DNA of 64,000 bases from Candidatus Coatesiibacteriota bacterium (lineage in GTDB: Bacteria; RBG-13-66-14; B26-G2; JAUVZD01), in the NCBI GenBank assembly GCA_030602715.1, contig JAUVZD010000007.1, positions 77,581 through 141,580 on the forward strand, given 5' to 3'. Numbering within the stretch: the first letter of the stretch is position 1; each line of letters begins with the position of its first letter. The notes under the pieces are model-generated. The model had not been told where the DNA came from, made no database searches, and saw only the letters and a program-made list of their open reading frames with translations. Shown one piece after another: positions 42,402 to 50,510 of this stretch. The position numbers were made by a program, and so were the translations under genes.

Positions 42402-43034
42402 CTACCTCCGCACTTCTTCCAGAGTGTTCAATATCTTTACCACACTGGAGTCTATGTCAGCCATTATCTTGTTTGAACGACCCACCAAAAAACCGTGGAA
42501 GACTATCGCAGCGATAGCTACAAATAGCCCAAAGGCAGTGCAGTGCATAGCTTCGGAGATGCCTGCGGAGAGGATGGCGGTCTTCTCTGCGGCACTGACC
42601 CCAGCCAAGGAACCGAAACAGGCGATCAGACCGGAGATGGTTCCCAAAAGACCAAGTAGAACCGCCACATTAGCCAGCATACCCAAATAAGGGATGCGTC
42701 GGTCAAGTCTCGGAATCTCCACCAGACTGACCTCGTCGGTCACCTGCTGTATGTCCTCCTCACCCTCCATAAAAGCCTGCAAAGCTGATTTTACGATGCG
42801 GGTCAGGGGTGTATCGTGCCTATTACACAGGTTGATAGCACCATTGATGTCCCGCTTCTTTATCAGCTTTAAACATTCCAGGGTGAAAGGCTCCGCTTTG
42901 ATGTTGGACTTTATGGCAACATACCATATCCGCTCAATGATGATACTAAAGGCAAAGACCATAGTCGCCAAAATGAGATGCATCCCCCACTTCCCGGCCA
43001 TATACCATCCAGCTACACCCTGTAACCATTCCAT
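42402..43034 (-). CDS. exbB: ExbB/TolQ/MotA-family proton channel
   Basis: 210 residues with three membrane helices: an N-terminal one (LILATMVFAFSIIIERIWY), then the pair containing YLGMLANVAVLLGLLGTISGLIACFG (TolQ/ExbB signature) and EAMHCTAFGLFVAIAAIVFHGFL. Head of the five-gene minus-strand operon. Together with the two ExbD proteins it would form the motor that moves the two AgmX-type transducers. AGGAGG lies 9 nt before ATG and a promoter ~115 bp upstream. Confidence 0.95.
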   Translation of the reverse strand: MEWLQGVAGWYMAGKWGMHLILATMVFAFSIIIERIWYVAIKSNIKAEPFTLECLKLIKKRDINGAINLCNRHDTPLTRIVKSALQAFMEGEEDIQQVTDEVSLVEIPRLDRRIPYLGMLANVAVLLGLLGTISGLIACFGSLAGVSAAEKTAILSAGISEAMHCTAFGLFVAIAAIVFHGFLVGRSNKIMADIDSSVVKILNTLEEVRR

Positions 43035-43150
43035 TCTTTTCTACCTCCTAAGAATTTATCCACTTACTTCCCAAAATTTTCCATAAATGCGAATTTTGAT
43101 TGCAAAATTTCTGTCGCCTACCTTCACCTATATTCTATAATACCCTACTA

Positions 43151-43179
43151 AACATACCACGAAAGGGTTATTTTGTCAA
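43151..43179 (-). promoter_or_regulatory. promoter of the exbB operon
   Basis: On the minus strand, TTGACA (43179-43174), a 17-bp spacer and TATGTT (43156-43151). The leader is ~110 nt. Confidence 0.7.
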
Positions 43180-43228
43180 GCCTTACTTGCCCACGAAATA
43201 ACCTTTAGCCACATAATTTTTTGCCTGA

Positions 43229-44839
43229 CTACCTCCTCCAGAATTGAAATCTCCTCCAATCCCTGCGTTTCTTTCTTCCCTTCACCTCCTCCTCCTCCTC
43301 CAAGGTGCATACTTCTATCTCCTCCAGCCGCTTGCCCAACATCTTATTCAAGTGGTCAAAATCCTGATAGCTAATTCGCCCCTGCCGTAGAGCTTCCTGC
43401 AACGCCTCCCGTTCCTTCTGGATGAGTAGACGACGGGTGGCGGTCAGTTCCTCCCCCTTCAAGTCCGGGTATTCATCCTGCAGTTTATCAAGCTCTTTCT
43501 CCAGCTCGTTTATCCCCTTACGGTATTCTCGGCGCAGAAGGATATAATTGCTCCGCAATAACCCCCCACCCTTCCACGACCGCTCCAGTTCTCGCAAAGC
43601 CTCCTGAGAAGTAATCAATCTTCCCATCAGCCGCTGGTATCGCCCCTTCTGCTCTGGCAAGCGAGTGAAACCTAAAAAATGAACCAATGGGTTTATGGTC
43701 AACCCTTGAACCAACAGGGAGAGGAGAACCACCCCAAATGTCGTAGCCAAGATGAAATGGTATTGGGGCATTCCCTGGGGAATGGAGAGAACCAAGGCTA
43801 AGACTACTGTGCCACGCATAGCACCCCACACCATAACATGGCGGTTGCGGAATGGAATCTTTCCGTCTATTAGCGAACATATTGGGGTAATACAGTAGAT
43901 AATTGTTGAGCGAGAAACGAGTATCGCCCCAAAGACGATGACTATAGGAAAGATGTAGTGGGTAATATTCACATTGGACATCTGCATTCCGATAAGCAGG
44001 AAAATTATAGAGTTAACGATAAAAGTGGCGAACTCCCAGAAAGAGACGATGGTAATCCGAGAGATGGGTGATAGCGCACGACGGAATCCATAATTACCCA
44101 CCACCAGCCCAGCAGCCAATACTGCGATAATCCCCGACTGGTGGAGGAGTTCTGCCACCAGAGTAGTGCTATAGACCACGATAGTTGTCACGGTGACCCC
44201 AATAAGGTGATTATCAATTCGCTGGAGGATGACCGAGCCGATAAGTCCAAACACCAACCCCAGAGCCAGCCCCCCAAAGGTGACCATGAAGAAGGAGCCT
44301 ATGGCGTTAGTTAAGGAGAACTCTCCCACCAGCAGGATACCCAGAACTATCTGGAAGACCACTATAGCCACACCATCGTCAACCAGGCTCTCGCTCTTCA
44401 TGGTAATGGTCAAACGCTTATCCACGCCCAGCCTTTGGAAGACAGCTAACACCGATACTGGATCCGTCGCCGAGAGTAGTGCCCCCAACAGAAGAGCATA
44501 TCCCCACTGGACACCGGAACCGAGATGGATAATTATTGTGCAGATCCCCATTCCCACCAATAAGCCCGGAATGGCTAAAATCAGGATAGTGCGTATGTTA
44601 CGCAGAAAATCCCTCAAGGGAATATTTATCGCTGCATCAAAGATGAGCACCGGTAAAAGAACGGTCATTATCAGCCCAGAGGTCAGCTCCAACACAGGAA
44701 GCAGTTTGAAATAGCCTATCACCAACCCCACTAATACCAGAGCGATGGTATAGGGTAGGCGAATGTAGGAGACCAGCACAGCAACCGAGCTAAAAATTAT
44801 CAGAATCAGTATGTATATCTGTAGGTCCGGGAACTCCAT
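43229..44839 (-). CDS. monovalent cation:proton antiporter, CPA1 family (NhaP-like)
   Basis: 536 residues. About 12 membrane helices occupy residues 1-400, with the CPA1 signature GALLSATDPVSVLAVF (T-D-P unwound helix) and KSESLVDDGVAIVVF (the ion-binding DD-like segment) and MVWGAMRGTVVLALVLS near the end of the helical part. A C-terminal cytoplasmic tail of ~130 residues is charged and coiled (ELEKELDKLQDEYPDLKG), likely regulatory. It exchanges Na+ or K+ for H+ in pH and salt balance. A promoter sits right at the start codon, suggesting a leaderless mRNA. Confidence 0.94.
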   Translation of the reverse strand: MEFPDLQIYILILIIFSSVAVLVSYIRLPYTIALVLVGLVIGYFKLLPVLELTSGLIMTVLLPVLIFDAAINIPLRDFLRNIRTILILAIPGLLVGMGICTIIIHLGSGVQWGYALLLGALLSATDPVSVLAVFQRLGVDKRLTITMKSESLVDDGVAIVVFQIVLGILLVGEFSLTNAIGSFFMVTFGGLALGLVFGLIGSVILQRIDNHLIGVTVTTIVVYSTTLVAELLHQSGIIAVLAAGLVVGNYGFRRALSPISRITIVSFWEFATFIVNSIIFLLIGMQMSNVNITHYIFPIVIVFGAILVSRSTIIYCITPICSLIDGKIPFRNRHVMVWGAMRGTVVLALVLSIPQGMPQYHFILATTFGVVLLSLLVQGLTINPLVHFLGFTRLPEQKGRYQRLMGRLITSQEALRELERSWKGGGLLRSNYILLRREYRKGINELEKELDKLQDEYPDLKGEELTATRRLLIQKEREALQEALRQGRISYQDFDHLNKMLGKRLEEIEVCTLEEEEEVKGRKKRRDWRRFQFWRR

Positions 44840-44847
44840 AATTATTT

Positions 44848-44876
44848 ACTTTAATTATTATTATAAGTTTTGTCAA
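44848..44876 (-). promoter_or_regulatory. promoter abutting the antiporter gene
   Basis: On the minus strand, TTGACA (44876-44871), a 17-bp spacer and TAAAGT (44853-44848). ATG 44839 starts 8 nt after the -10 box. An alternative TATAAT (44865-44860) would give a ~15-nt leader. No ribosome site is visible. Confidence 0.6.
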
Positions 44877-44912
44877 GGAAATTCCATAGATACGGGAAAG
44901 TGAAAAAAACCA

Positions 44913-44941
44913 TTGACAAGCTTGGTTACTACATATATAAT
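44913..44941 (+). promoter_or_regulatory. perfect-consensus promoter
   Basis: TTGACA (44913-44918), exactly 17 bp, TATAAT (44936-44941). The strongest promoter sequence in the window; it drives the gene carrying an in-frame TGA. Confidence 0.9.
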
Positions 44942-44988
44942 ATATCTAGAATTTGCAGAAGACACCCCCCTATTGGAGGAGGAAAGCG

Positions 44989-45618
44989 ATGAAAAAAATC
45001 ATCCTTTCATTTGGCGTTCTTTCTTTAATGGTCGCCCCGCTCCTGGCCACTGAGGTAATTATTGGAGACCAGGACGGATTCCATAACGACCCCTGGTGTG
45101 GCGGCTGAAGTGCACAAATGAGGTATCAAGCCTTAATCCTGCAGTCGGAGATCGGACTTGCGGGCGAAATCACCAAGTTAGCATTTCAAGCCTACACCAG
45201 CTCGGGAGGAAGCTTCAATAACGTCCATGTTTATCTCTGCCATACTTCCGTTGATTCATTGAGCACCAGCTTTGAAGCCAACTACGGTGGAAACGACCCC
45301 GGGGAAGTATTTTATGCCCCAACAAAGTCAATGTCGGGATCAGCCGAAAGCTGGACGGACATAGTATTTGACGACCCCTATTACTACAACAACAGCGACA
45401 ACCTGCTGGTGGAAATTAAATGGAGCGGGGGAAGTGGCACATACTACTCCCACACATCCAACACATCCGGCTACTACTCCTGCGGTTACGCCTTGAGCTA
45501 CTCCGCCCCCACCATGACCCACCACAACCAATGGCACAATCGCTTCCGCCTGACCATCGAACCCACCGATGAAGTCCAACCCGCTTCCCTGGGTAAACTG
45601 CGTAGTCTATACCACTAG
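44989..45618 (+). pseudogene. secreted beta-rich protein gene interrupted by in-frame TGA (45106-45108)
   Basis: The ATG at 44989 has a GGAGGAGG ribosome site and encodes a signal peptide (ends LLATEV), then about 20 residues up to DPWCGG; a TGA follows (codon 40), and the same frame continues with SAQMRYQ for ~170 residues to a TAG. Without the TGA it is a 209-residue exported protein rich in Tyr/Ser/Asn, with the ITKLAFQAYTSSGGSFNNV and DNLLVEIKWSGGSG blocks of a jelly-roll-like surface domain, ending in PASLGKLRSLYH. The TGA could be a nonsense mutation (for example TGG to TGA), a sequencing error, or readthrough; CGG-TGA would give a CxxU pair if selenocysteine. Other genes here use TGA as a normal stop. 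A perfect promoter and a terminator frame it. Confidence 0.75.
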
Positions 45619-45633
45619 ACCTAAGATAAGCCT

Positions 45634-45662
45634 CCCCCCAGCCATCAAGGCTGGGGATTTTT
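45634..45662 (+). terminator. terminator after the interrupted gene
   Basis: CCCCAGCC/GGCTGGGG stem (45636-45643 with 45649-45656), ATCAA loop, then ATTTTTT. Confidence 0.9.
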
Positions 45663-45742
45663 TATACCCATTCCGACCTTCTAATTCACCAGCAAACGAC
45701 CATTTTACTACCCCGCTTATCCCGCCACCTTACCACCTTCAC

Positions 45743-45771
45743 TTGCGCAAAAGCCTTCTATGTGCTATCCT
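45743..45771 (+). promoter_or_regulatory. promoter abutting the ABC ATPase gene
   Basis: TTGCGC (45743-45748), a 17-bp spacer and TATCCT (45766-45771). ATG 45780 is 8 nt past the -10 box. Confidence 0.5.
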
Positions 45772-45779
45772 GTTCCCAA

Positions 45780-46763
45780 ATGACCGCCGAGGATAAAATT
45801 CTCCCAAAACCACTGGTCTCCGTCCGGGGTCTTCGCAAATTCTACCCCGCCGGGCGAAGGTTCCCCTGGCTCCGCTCCAAGCCCCCCATTCTCGCCCTGG
45901 ATGGATTTGATATGGACATATTCCCCGGCAAAATCCACGCTCTTATTGGTCCAAACGGCGCCGGCAAGACCACCCTGCTTAAAATCCTCTGGAACCTGAT
46001 CCAGCCGGATGAAGGCTTAATAGAATCCAACCACTTAGCCGACGATGATACAGTCCTGGTATCCGGGGAGGAGCGGGGTTTCTACTACCGCTTAAACGGC
46101 TGGGCTAACCTGGTATTCTTCGGTCGGCTATCCGGCAACTCCCGTCAAGAAACCCTCTCCCGGGCGACACAGTTAGCCGAGCGCCTGCGCCTCTCAGGCA
46201 TCCTCAATCGCCGTTATCAGACCTACTCCAGCGGTGAGCGCCAGAAGTTAGCCATCCTGAGAGCTTTGTTGCAGGCGCCCCGCTTGATGATGATAGACGA
46301 CCTGGCTAAGGGGCTGGACCCCCAAGCCACCCGGGAACTCACTGACATTCTCCTTGAGTTGGCCAGGGATGGTATGAGCATACTCTTAGCCACCCACCGT
46401 CTGGATTTAGCCGCCCAAATGTGCGACACCATCACCCTGATTCACCGGGGGAAAAACATCGCCACCGGAAGCCCTCAAAAGCTCTCCCAACAGGTCTTTC
46501 CCCACCGCCATTACCGTATCGTTTTGAGCGGGGATGAGGTGACCGCCCGAAAAATACTCGCCGGGTCCATCACCTCCGATATTGAGATAAAGGATGGGCA
46601 CCTCAGCGCTGAACTGGTGGTAAGCGATGAAGAGGAACTCGCTAAGCTCAGCCTGACCCTGGCCCAAAACGGCATCTCCATCATAGAGCTCTCCTCCTTA
46701 GAGGAGGAGCTGGAGACGGTCTATAACCACCTTTTGCAGGATAGCGATTCCAATGACGGATAG
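45780..46763 (+). CDS. ABC transporter ATP-binding protein
   Basis: 327 residues. Walker A GPNGAGKTTLLKIL (near residue 55), a divergent region before the signature, signature YSSGERQKLAILRALL, Walker B RLMMIDDLAKGLDPQATRE (the usual catalytic Glu after Walker B appears as D-D-L, i.e. not the canonical D-E) and the H-loop LLATHRLDLA. The C-terminal ~90 residues are an extra domain as in DrrA/NatA-type exporters. It pairs with the permease overlapping its end by 11 bp; the set most likely exports a lipid, drug or polysaccharide. ATG 45780 was taken; a GTG six codons earlier lies inside the promoter. Confidence 0.92.
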   Translation: MTAEDKILPKPLVSVRGLRKFYPAGRRFPWLRSKPPILALDGFDMDIFPGKIHALIGPNGAGKTTLLKILWNLIQPDEGLIESNHLADDDTVLVSGEERGFYYRLNGWANLVFFGRLSGNSRQETLSRATQLAERLRLSGILNRRYQTYSSGERQKLAILRALLQAPRLMMIDDLAKGLDPQATRELTDILLELARDGMSILLATHRLDLAAQMCDTITLIHRGKNIATGSPQKLSQQVFPHRHYRIVLSGDEVTARKILAGSITSDIEIKDGHLSAELVVSDEEELAKLSLTLAQNGISIIELSSLEEELETVYNHLLQDSDSNDG

Positions 46764-47586
46764 AGCAAAAAGAAAATTAAGATTCCCCTCCCAGATGGCT
46801 GCCTTCTTCATCCGAGACCTGCAGATATGGGTCTCCTATCGCCTGTCACTGTTCCTGGACATCGTCGGCTTGGTGGGGACCGCCCTCGCCTTCTTCCTTC
46901 TGGGGCTTGCATTTGAGGGCTACATCCCCCCGATGTTAGAACAATACGGGGGCTACTTCCCCTTCGTCATCATCGGCATCGCCTTCTTCGGCTTCCAGTC
47001 CAACGGTCTTTACGGTCTCTCCGGAAGCCTCCGTGAAGAACAGCTGCAAGGCACCCTGGAGCCGATGCTTTCCTCCCGCATCACCCCGCTCTCCCTCTCC
47101 CTGGCGACAAACACATTCAGCTTCCTGCGCACCCTGGTCAGGGCGGTGCTCTTCCTGGTGCTGGGGGCGTTGGTCTTCTCCGTGGACCTCTCCTCTATGA
47201 ACATTCCCTCCGCCATTGTCGTGCTTGCCCTCTCCCTTCCGCCCTTCCTCGCTCTGGGGATGCTCTCCGGCGCCTTCACCCTGGCATTCAAACGTGGCGA
47301 CCCCGTTCGTTTGGTCTATGGGGGGCTCTCGGTGCTCCTCTCCGGCTTATACTTCCCCTATCAGCTTCTGCCCCAGCCCCTGCAGTGGTTGGCTCACGCC
47401 TTCCCGCTCACCCACGCACTGAGCGGCTTACGAGCCGCCCTGCTGAACGGCGCCAGTTTCTCCGAGGTATCCACACAGATTATTTGGCTTTTGGGCATGG
47501 GAGTAGTATTGCTCCCCCTGGGCATAGTAGCCTTAAAGCTGGGTCACCGCAAAGCCCGCCGGGACGGGAGCTATGCGCAGTATTAG
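46753..47586 (+). CDS. ABC-2 type transporter permease
   Basis: 277 residues with six membrane helices and the ABC-2 signature region (FGFQSNGLYGLSGSLREEQLQGTLEPMLSSR; LYFPYQLLPQPLQWLAHAFPLTHALSGLRAALL). Its start lies inside the end of the ATPase gene, so the two are coupled. The family includes NodJ, DrrB and polysaccharide exporters; the cargo is unknown. Confidence 0.92.
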   Translation: MTDRAKRKLRFPSQMAAFFIRDLQIWVSYRLSLFLDIVGLVGTALAFFLLGLAFEGYIPPMLEQYGGYFPFVIIGIAFFGFQSNGLYGLSGSLREEQLQGTLEPMLSSRITPLSLSLATNTFSFLRTLVRAVLFLVLGALVFSVDLSSMNIPSAIVVLALSLPPFLALGMLSGAFTLAFKRGDPVRLVYGGLSVLLSGLYFPYQLLPQPLQWLAHAFPLTHALSGLRAALLNGASFSEVSTQIIWLLGMGVVLLPLGIVALKLGHRKARRDGSYAQY

Positions 47587-47637
47587 GGGGGGGATAACCA
47601 CCCCAGCTCAAAGGATAAAAAGCGCTCATATCTTCAA

Positions 47638-47666
47638 TTGACTTTTGGGGAAAGATTTAATAAAAT
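47638..47666 (+). promoter_or_regulatory. promoter of the C39-like lipoprotein gene
   Basis: TTGACT (47638-47643), a 17-bp spacer and TAAAAT (47661-47666). Confidence 0.75.
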
Positions 47667-47711
47667 TTACAAAAAATAGCCTTCAATGATAAACAATGGA
47701 GGTTTGGGAAG

Positions 47712-48767
47712 ATGAAGTCCAGAAATATGCTCAGCTTGAAAATCGCGGGAATACTTCTTGCCACGATACTTTTGGCATTCTCCTCGTGCGAAATAATAGA
47801 GGAACTCCTGAACCCATACAACGCCGAACTGGTATTTGAACAGATAGACTTTGATTTGGGCGGGGAGATAATCACCAACTCCTCCTGGGGCTCGGTAACT
47901 CTTACCTATACCGGCTCGCGGGATGTGCTCTACTTCAACCTGGCGGTGAACGATTCGTGGGTCATCCAGAACATACCCGTCCTGAGCCCTAAGGGAGAGG
48001 GTATTATACAGTCACTTACACTTAGATTTGACCTGGGGGTGTCCAGCGGAACCGAGGTGCTCACATTGGAATATGCCTTTGACTTGAACACGGACACGCT
48101 TGAAACCATGCCCAGGGTGGTGCAAACATCATCGGTCAGAGACGGAAATATCATCTTCTATCCCGGCTTCACCGACGAAGATGTAAGTCTGGACCCGCCA
48201 AGCATACTGGTCGGGGGAGTGTCAATCCGCTACGCCTATCATGAGGGTGATTTCCCCAATCAAGAGTGCGGGATAAACGAGTGCACTCCGGTAGCGGTGT
48301 CCAACAGCCTTCAGTTTCTCAACGATGAATATGGTCTCGGATTTACCGACGACCAGATGAGCATCGCTACTATGAAAATGGCTACCGAATGGACTCCAAA
48401 CGGTTGCCTGATTTATGACTGGAACGACCAACTCGCCTGGTGGAAGGTAAAGGACCAATATATGGAGGATAACGATTATCCGATAACCACCCGTAACATA
48501 ACTGACTTTAACCAGATTATTTACGAAATAGCAGATGGACAAGATGTCGAACTCGTTCTAGACTCTCACTGCGCAGCGGTAACAGGACTCTACCAACTTG
48601 ATAGCAAATATGTCCTATACATTGCCCATGATATCAAACAAGGGCAATCTGGTGGAACTGTAACTGAGGGGCTTATTTACGATCCCTCAACCGGTACTTT
48701 CAGTGGGGCAACTTGGGCTAACGGTGATATTTTTCACTATTTTGTGGTAGAGTGTCCTGAGGAGTAA
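47712..48767 (+). CDS. lipoprotein with possible papain-like (C39-like) peptidase domain
   Basis: 351 residues. Hydrophobic N-terminus with lipobox AFSSC (Cys ~26). Residues ~35-150 form an Ig-like/beta-sandwich region. From ~residue 185 there is a candidate cysteine-peptidase core: CGINECTPVAVSNSLQFLND, where a Cys begins a helix, then QDVELVLDSHCAAVTGLYQLDSKYVLYIAHD, where a His begins a strand and an Asp/Asn follows, the order Cys-His-Asp of C39/papain-like folds. The assignment is from motif layout only; it could be an inactive homologue. GGAGG lies before ATG. Single-gene unit with a promoter and a terminator. Confidence 0.72.
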   Translation: MKSRNMLSLKIAGILLATILLAFSSCEIIEELLNPYNAELVFEQIDFDLGGEIITNSSWGSVTLTYTGSRDVLYFNLAVNDSWVIQNIPVLSPKGEGIIQSLTLRFDLGVSSGTEVLTLEYAFDLNTDTLETMPRVVQTSSVRDGNIIFYPGFTDEDVSLDPPSILVGGVSIRYAYHEGDFPNQECGINECTPVAVSNSLQFLNDEYGLGFTDDQMSIATMKMATEWTPNGCLIYDWNDQLAWWKVKDQYMEDNDYPITTRNITDFNQIIYEIADGQDVELVLDSHCAAVTGLYQLDSKYVLYIAHDIKQGQSGGTVTEGLIYDPSTGTFSGATWANGDIFHYFVVECPEE

Positions 48768-48815
48768 AAAAAATAAACAAAACCACTTAGCAATTTTGGT
48801 GAATTTATTGTAAAC

Positions 48816-48845
48816 AAAGCCCCCACTTCCGGCGAGGGCTTTTTC
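48816..48845 (+). terminator. terminator after the C39-like lipoprotein
   Basis: AAAGCCC with GGGCTTT around a C-rich loop, continuing into TTTTT. Confidence 0.78.
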
Positions 48846-48939
48846 ATTCTCCCAAATGCTCACAGCCTTAAACAAGGCACTTAATGAAAAAACGCCCATA
48901 TCCTGCCGGGCGTCTCATTTCGCTATCGGCGCTACCCCA

Positions 48940-49623
48940 CTATCCGCTCCCGAAGTCCACCTTGCTCGCTCCCCCCCAACTGACTCCCTCGGTGATAGCG
49001 CCCTTAAAGCTGGTGTTGACGATGCTTGCGCCATGAAACTGTGCCCCGGAGATGTCGCTCTCGTCAAAGCTGGAACCGACGATATTGGCAGAGCTGAAGT
49101 CGGCGTTCTTGGCGCTTCCCCCCTCAAAGCTGACCCCCACCATGTTAACCCCGTTGAAGTCAGCTCCGTTGGCTACCGCCCCGTCCAATATTGTATCAAC
49201 CAGGTTAGCCCCCTCCAGGAGGGCGCCGTTCAGCATTGCCCCCTCCAGATTTGCGCCCACCAGCTGGACATCGGAGAGGTCCGCCCCGGCAAGATTGCAG
49301 TCCGAGAGATCCGCCCCGACAAGTATTGCCCCGCTGAGCTTGGCGGCGGAGAGGTCGGCGCCGTTGAAGTCCACCTCAGCCAGATTGTAACCGCTCAAGT
49401 CCTCACCGTCTTTGACCTTAGAGACGATGAGCTGAACATAAGCCTCCTTCTCCTTCAGGTGGGTCCAGCAGTAGTCGGCGCCGGTGAGGGCGTTCTTATC
49501 GCAGTCTCCCTGCCCACAATCCTTTGTTACCACCCAACTCCCTCTACCGCAGGATATGAGCACCGCAAAGAAGAATAAGAGCAATAGAAAAGCAAGCCAT
49601 TTTTTATCTTTATCATTCAACAT
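48940..49623 (-). CDS. pentapeptide-repeat lipoprotein with Cys/His motif
   Basis: 227 residues. Signal with lipobox VLISC (Cys ~25). A Cys/His cluster follows, C-x4-C-x10-C-x2-H (DCGQGDC then DYCWTH), matching a small zinc-binding motif seen in front of pentapeptide repeats. From residue ~75 to the end there are some 28 A(D/N)LXX pentapeptides (LSGYN, LAEVD, FNGAD, LSAAK...), forming a right-handed quadrilateral helix. The function of such envelope repeats is generally unknown. ATG 49623 was chosen for the GGGAGG site 5 nt upstream. A TATAAT lies ~55 bp upstream on the minus strand. Confidence 0.9.
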   Translation of the reverse strand: MLNDKDKKWLAFLLLLFFFAVLISCGRGSWVVTKDCGQGDCDKNALTGADYCWTHLKEKEAYVQLIVSKVKDGEDLSGYNLAEVDFNGADLSAAKLSGAILVGADLSDCNLAGADLSDVQLVGANLEGAMLNGALLEGANLVDTILDGAVANGADFNGVNMVGVSFEGGSAKNADFSSANIVGSSFDESDISGAQFHGASIVNTSFKGAITEGVSWGGASKVDFGSG

Positions 49624-49754
49624 AACTTCCTCCCCAGAGAAAGACAGATTCGCAAGCGATAAAAATCCATTAAAAAAATTATAACATACAGATTGAAATG
49701 TAGTATCAAAAAAGCCTCCATCCGCCCTTAAATCACAACCTGCCACTATCACTA

Positions 49755-49783
49755 TTGACCAGCCCCCAACGAAGTGCTATCAT
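49755..49783 (+). promoter_or_regulatory. promoter abutting the DUF5683-like gene
   Basis: TTGACC (49755-49760), a 17-bp spacer and TATCAT (49778-49783). ATG 49794 begins 10 nt after the -10 box; no ribosome site. Confidence 0.65.
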
Positions 49784-49793
49784 TCAGCTACTA

Positions 49794-50474
49794 ATGCCAA
49801 AGACCCCGAAAATTAAGTTACAATCGCTGATTATCACCGCTTTCGCACTCTCGCTTACCCTTATCCCAGCATCCCCCGCATCGGCTCAAGACGAGACCGG
49901 TGAGGAGGGGGCAGTCTCCTCCACCGCACCTCCCAGCGAGGAGTCCACCGGTCTCTCTCCGGAGGAGATAGAGGCGCTCATTCTAGCCCCCAGGGAGGGG
50001 GAACTCTTTCTGGACTCCTCTTATCTTGTGGTCAGCACCGTGGAGATGAAATCGCCCACCGGCGCCCTGCTCCGCTCCCTGGTTCTGCCCGGCTGGGGGC
50101 AGTTCTACAACCGCGCCTGGTGGAAGGGGCTCCTGGTAATAGGCGGGGAGGCAACTCTTGCCGCCATCGCCGTGCGTCAATATCTCAAAAGCAAGGATTA
50201 CCTTAGTAAAGCCCGGGAGACCTCCGGAGCGGAATCGGACTACAATCTGAGCCAATATCAACATTACCAGGTGGAGGCGGAGAAATACGGCTGGTTCTTC
50301 GTCGGCGTGCTGGTCTTCTCCATGCTGGACGCCTATGTTGACGCCCACCTCTATGACTGGGATGTGGGCGACATAGAGAGGGAGGAGGAAGCTGACAGCG
50401 TTGAAGACAAGTTCTCGCTTGCTCTCCTCCCCCGAAAGGATGGATTTGGGCTTGCGTTTGGGTTCAGTTTTTGA
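49794..50474 (+). CDS. DUF5683-like envelope protein
   Basis: 226 residues. Signal peptide (~1-32, ending PASAQ), an acidic low-complexity stretch, then the conserved block SLVLPGWGQFYNRAWWKGLLVIGGEA typical of DUF5683 proteins, a charged helix and a second hydrophobic helix near residue 165. The tail ends GLAFGFSF, like an outer-membrane strand. Function unknown in the family. Start at ATG 49794 because the TTG in the same frame 13 codons earlier is the -35 box of the promoter. It is followed 36 bp later by the guanylyltransferase gene and may be co-transcribed with it. Confidence 0.8.
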   Translation: MPKTPKIKLQSLIITAFALSLTLIPASPASAQDETGEEGAVSSTAPPSEESTGLSPEEIEALILAPREGELFLDSSYLVVSTVEMKSPTGALLRSLVLPGWGQFYNRAWWKGLLVIGGEATLAAIAVRQYLKSKDYLSKARETSGAESDYNLSQYQHYQVEAEKYGWFFVGVLVFSMLDAYVDAHLYDWDVGDIEREEEADSVEDKFSLALLPRKDGFGLAFGFSF

Positions 50475-50510
50475 GCAGGCTTTACACTTTAGATAAATCA
50501 AGGATTGCTG

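Noticed and set aside
45106-45108. Genetic code change (TGA as sense) for the whole organism
   Set aside because: Several well-defined genes here end in TGA (for example mannose-1-phosphate guanylyltransferase, acpP and the M23 peptidase), so TGA is a normal stop.
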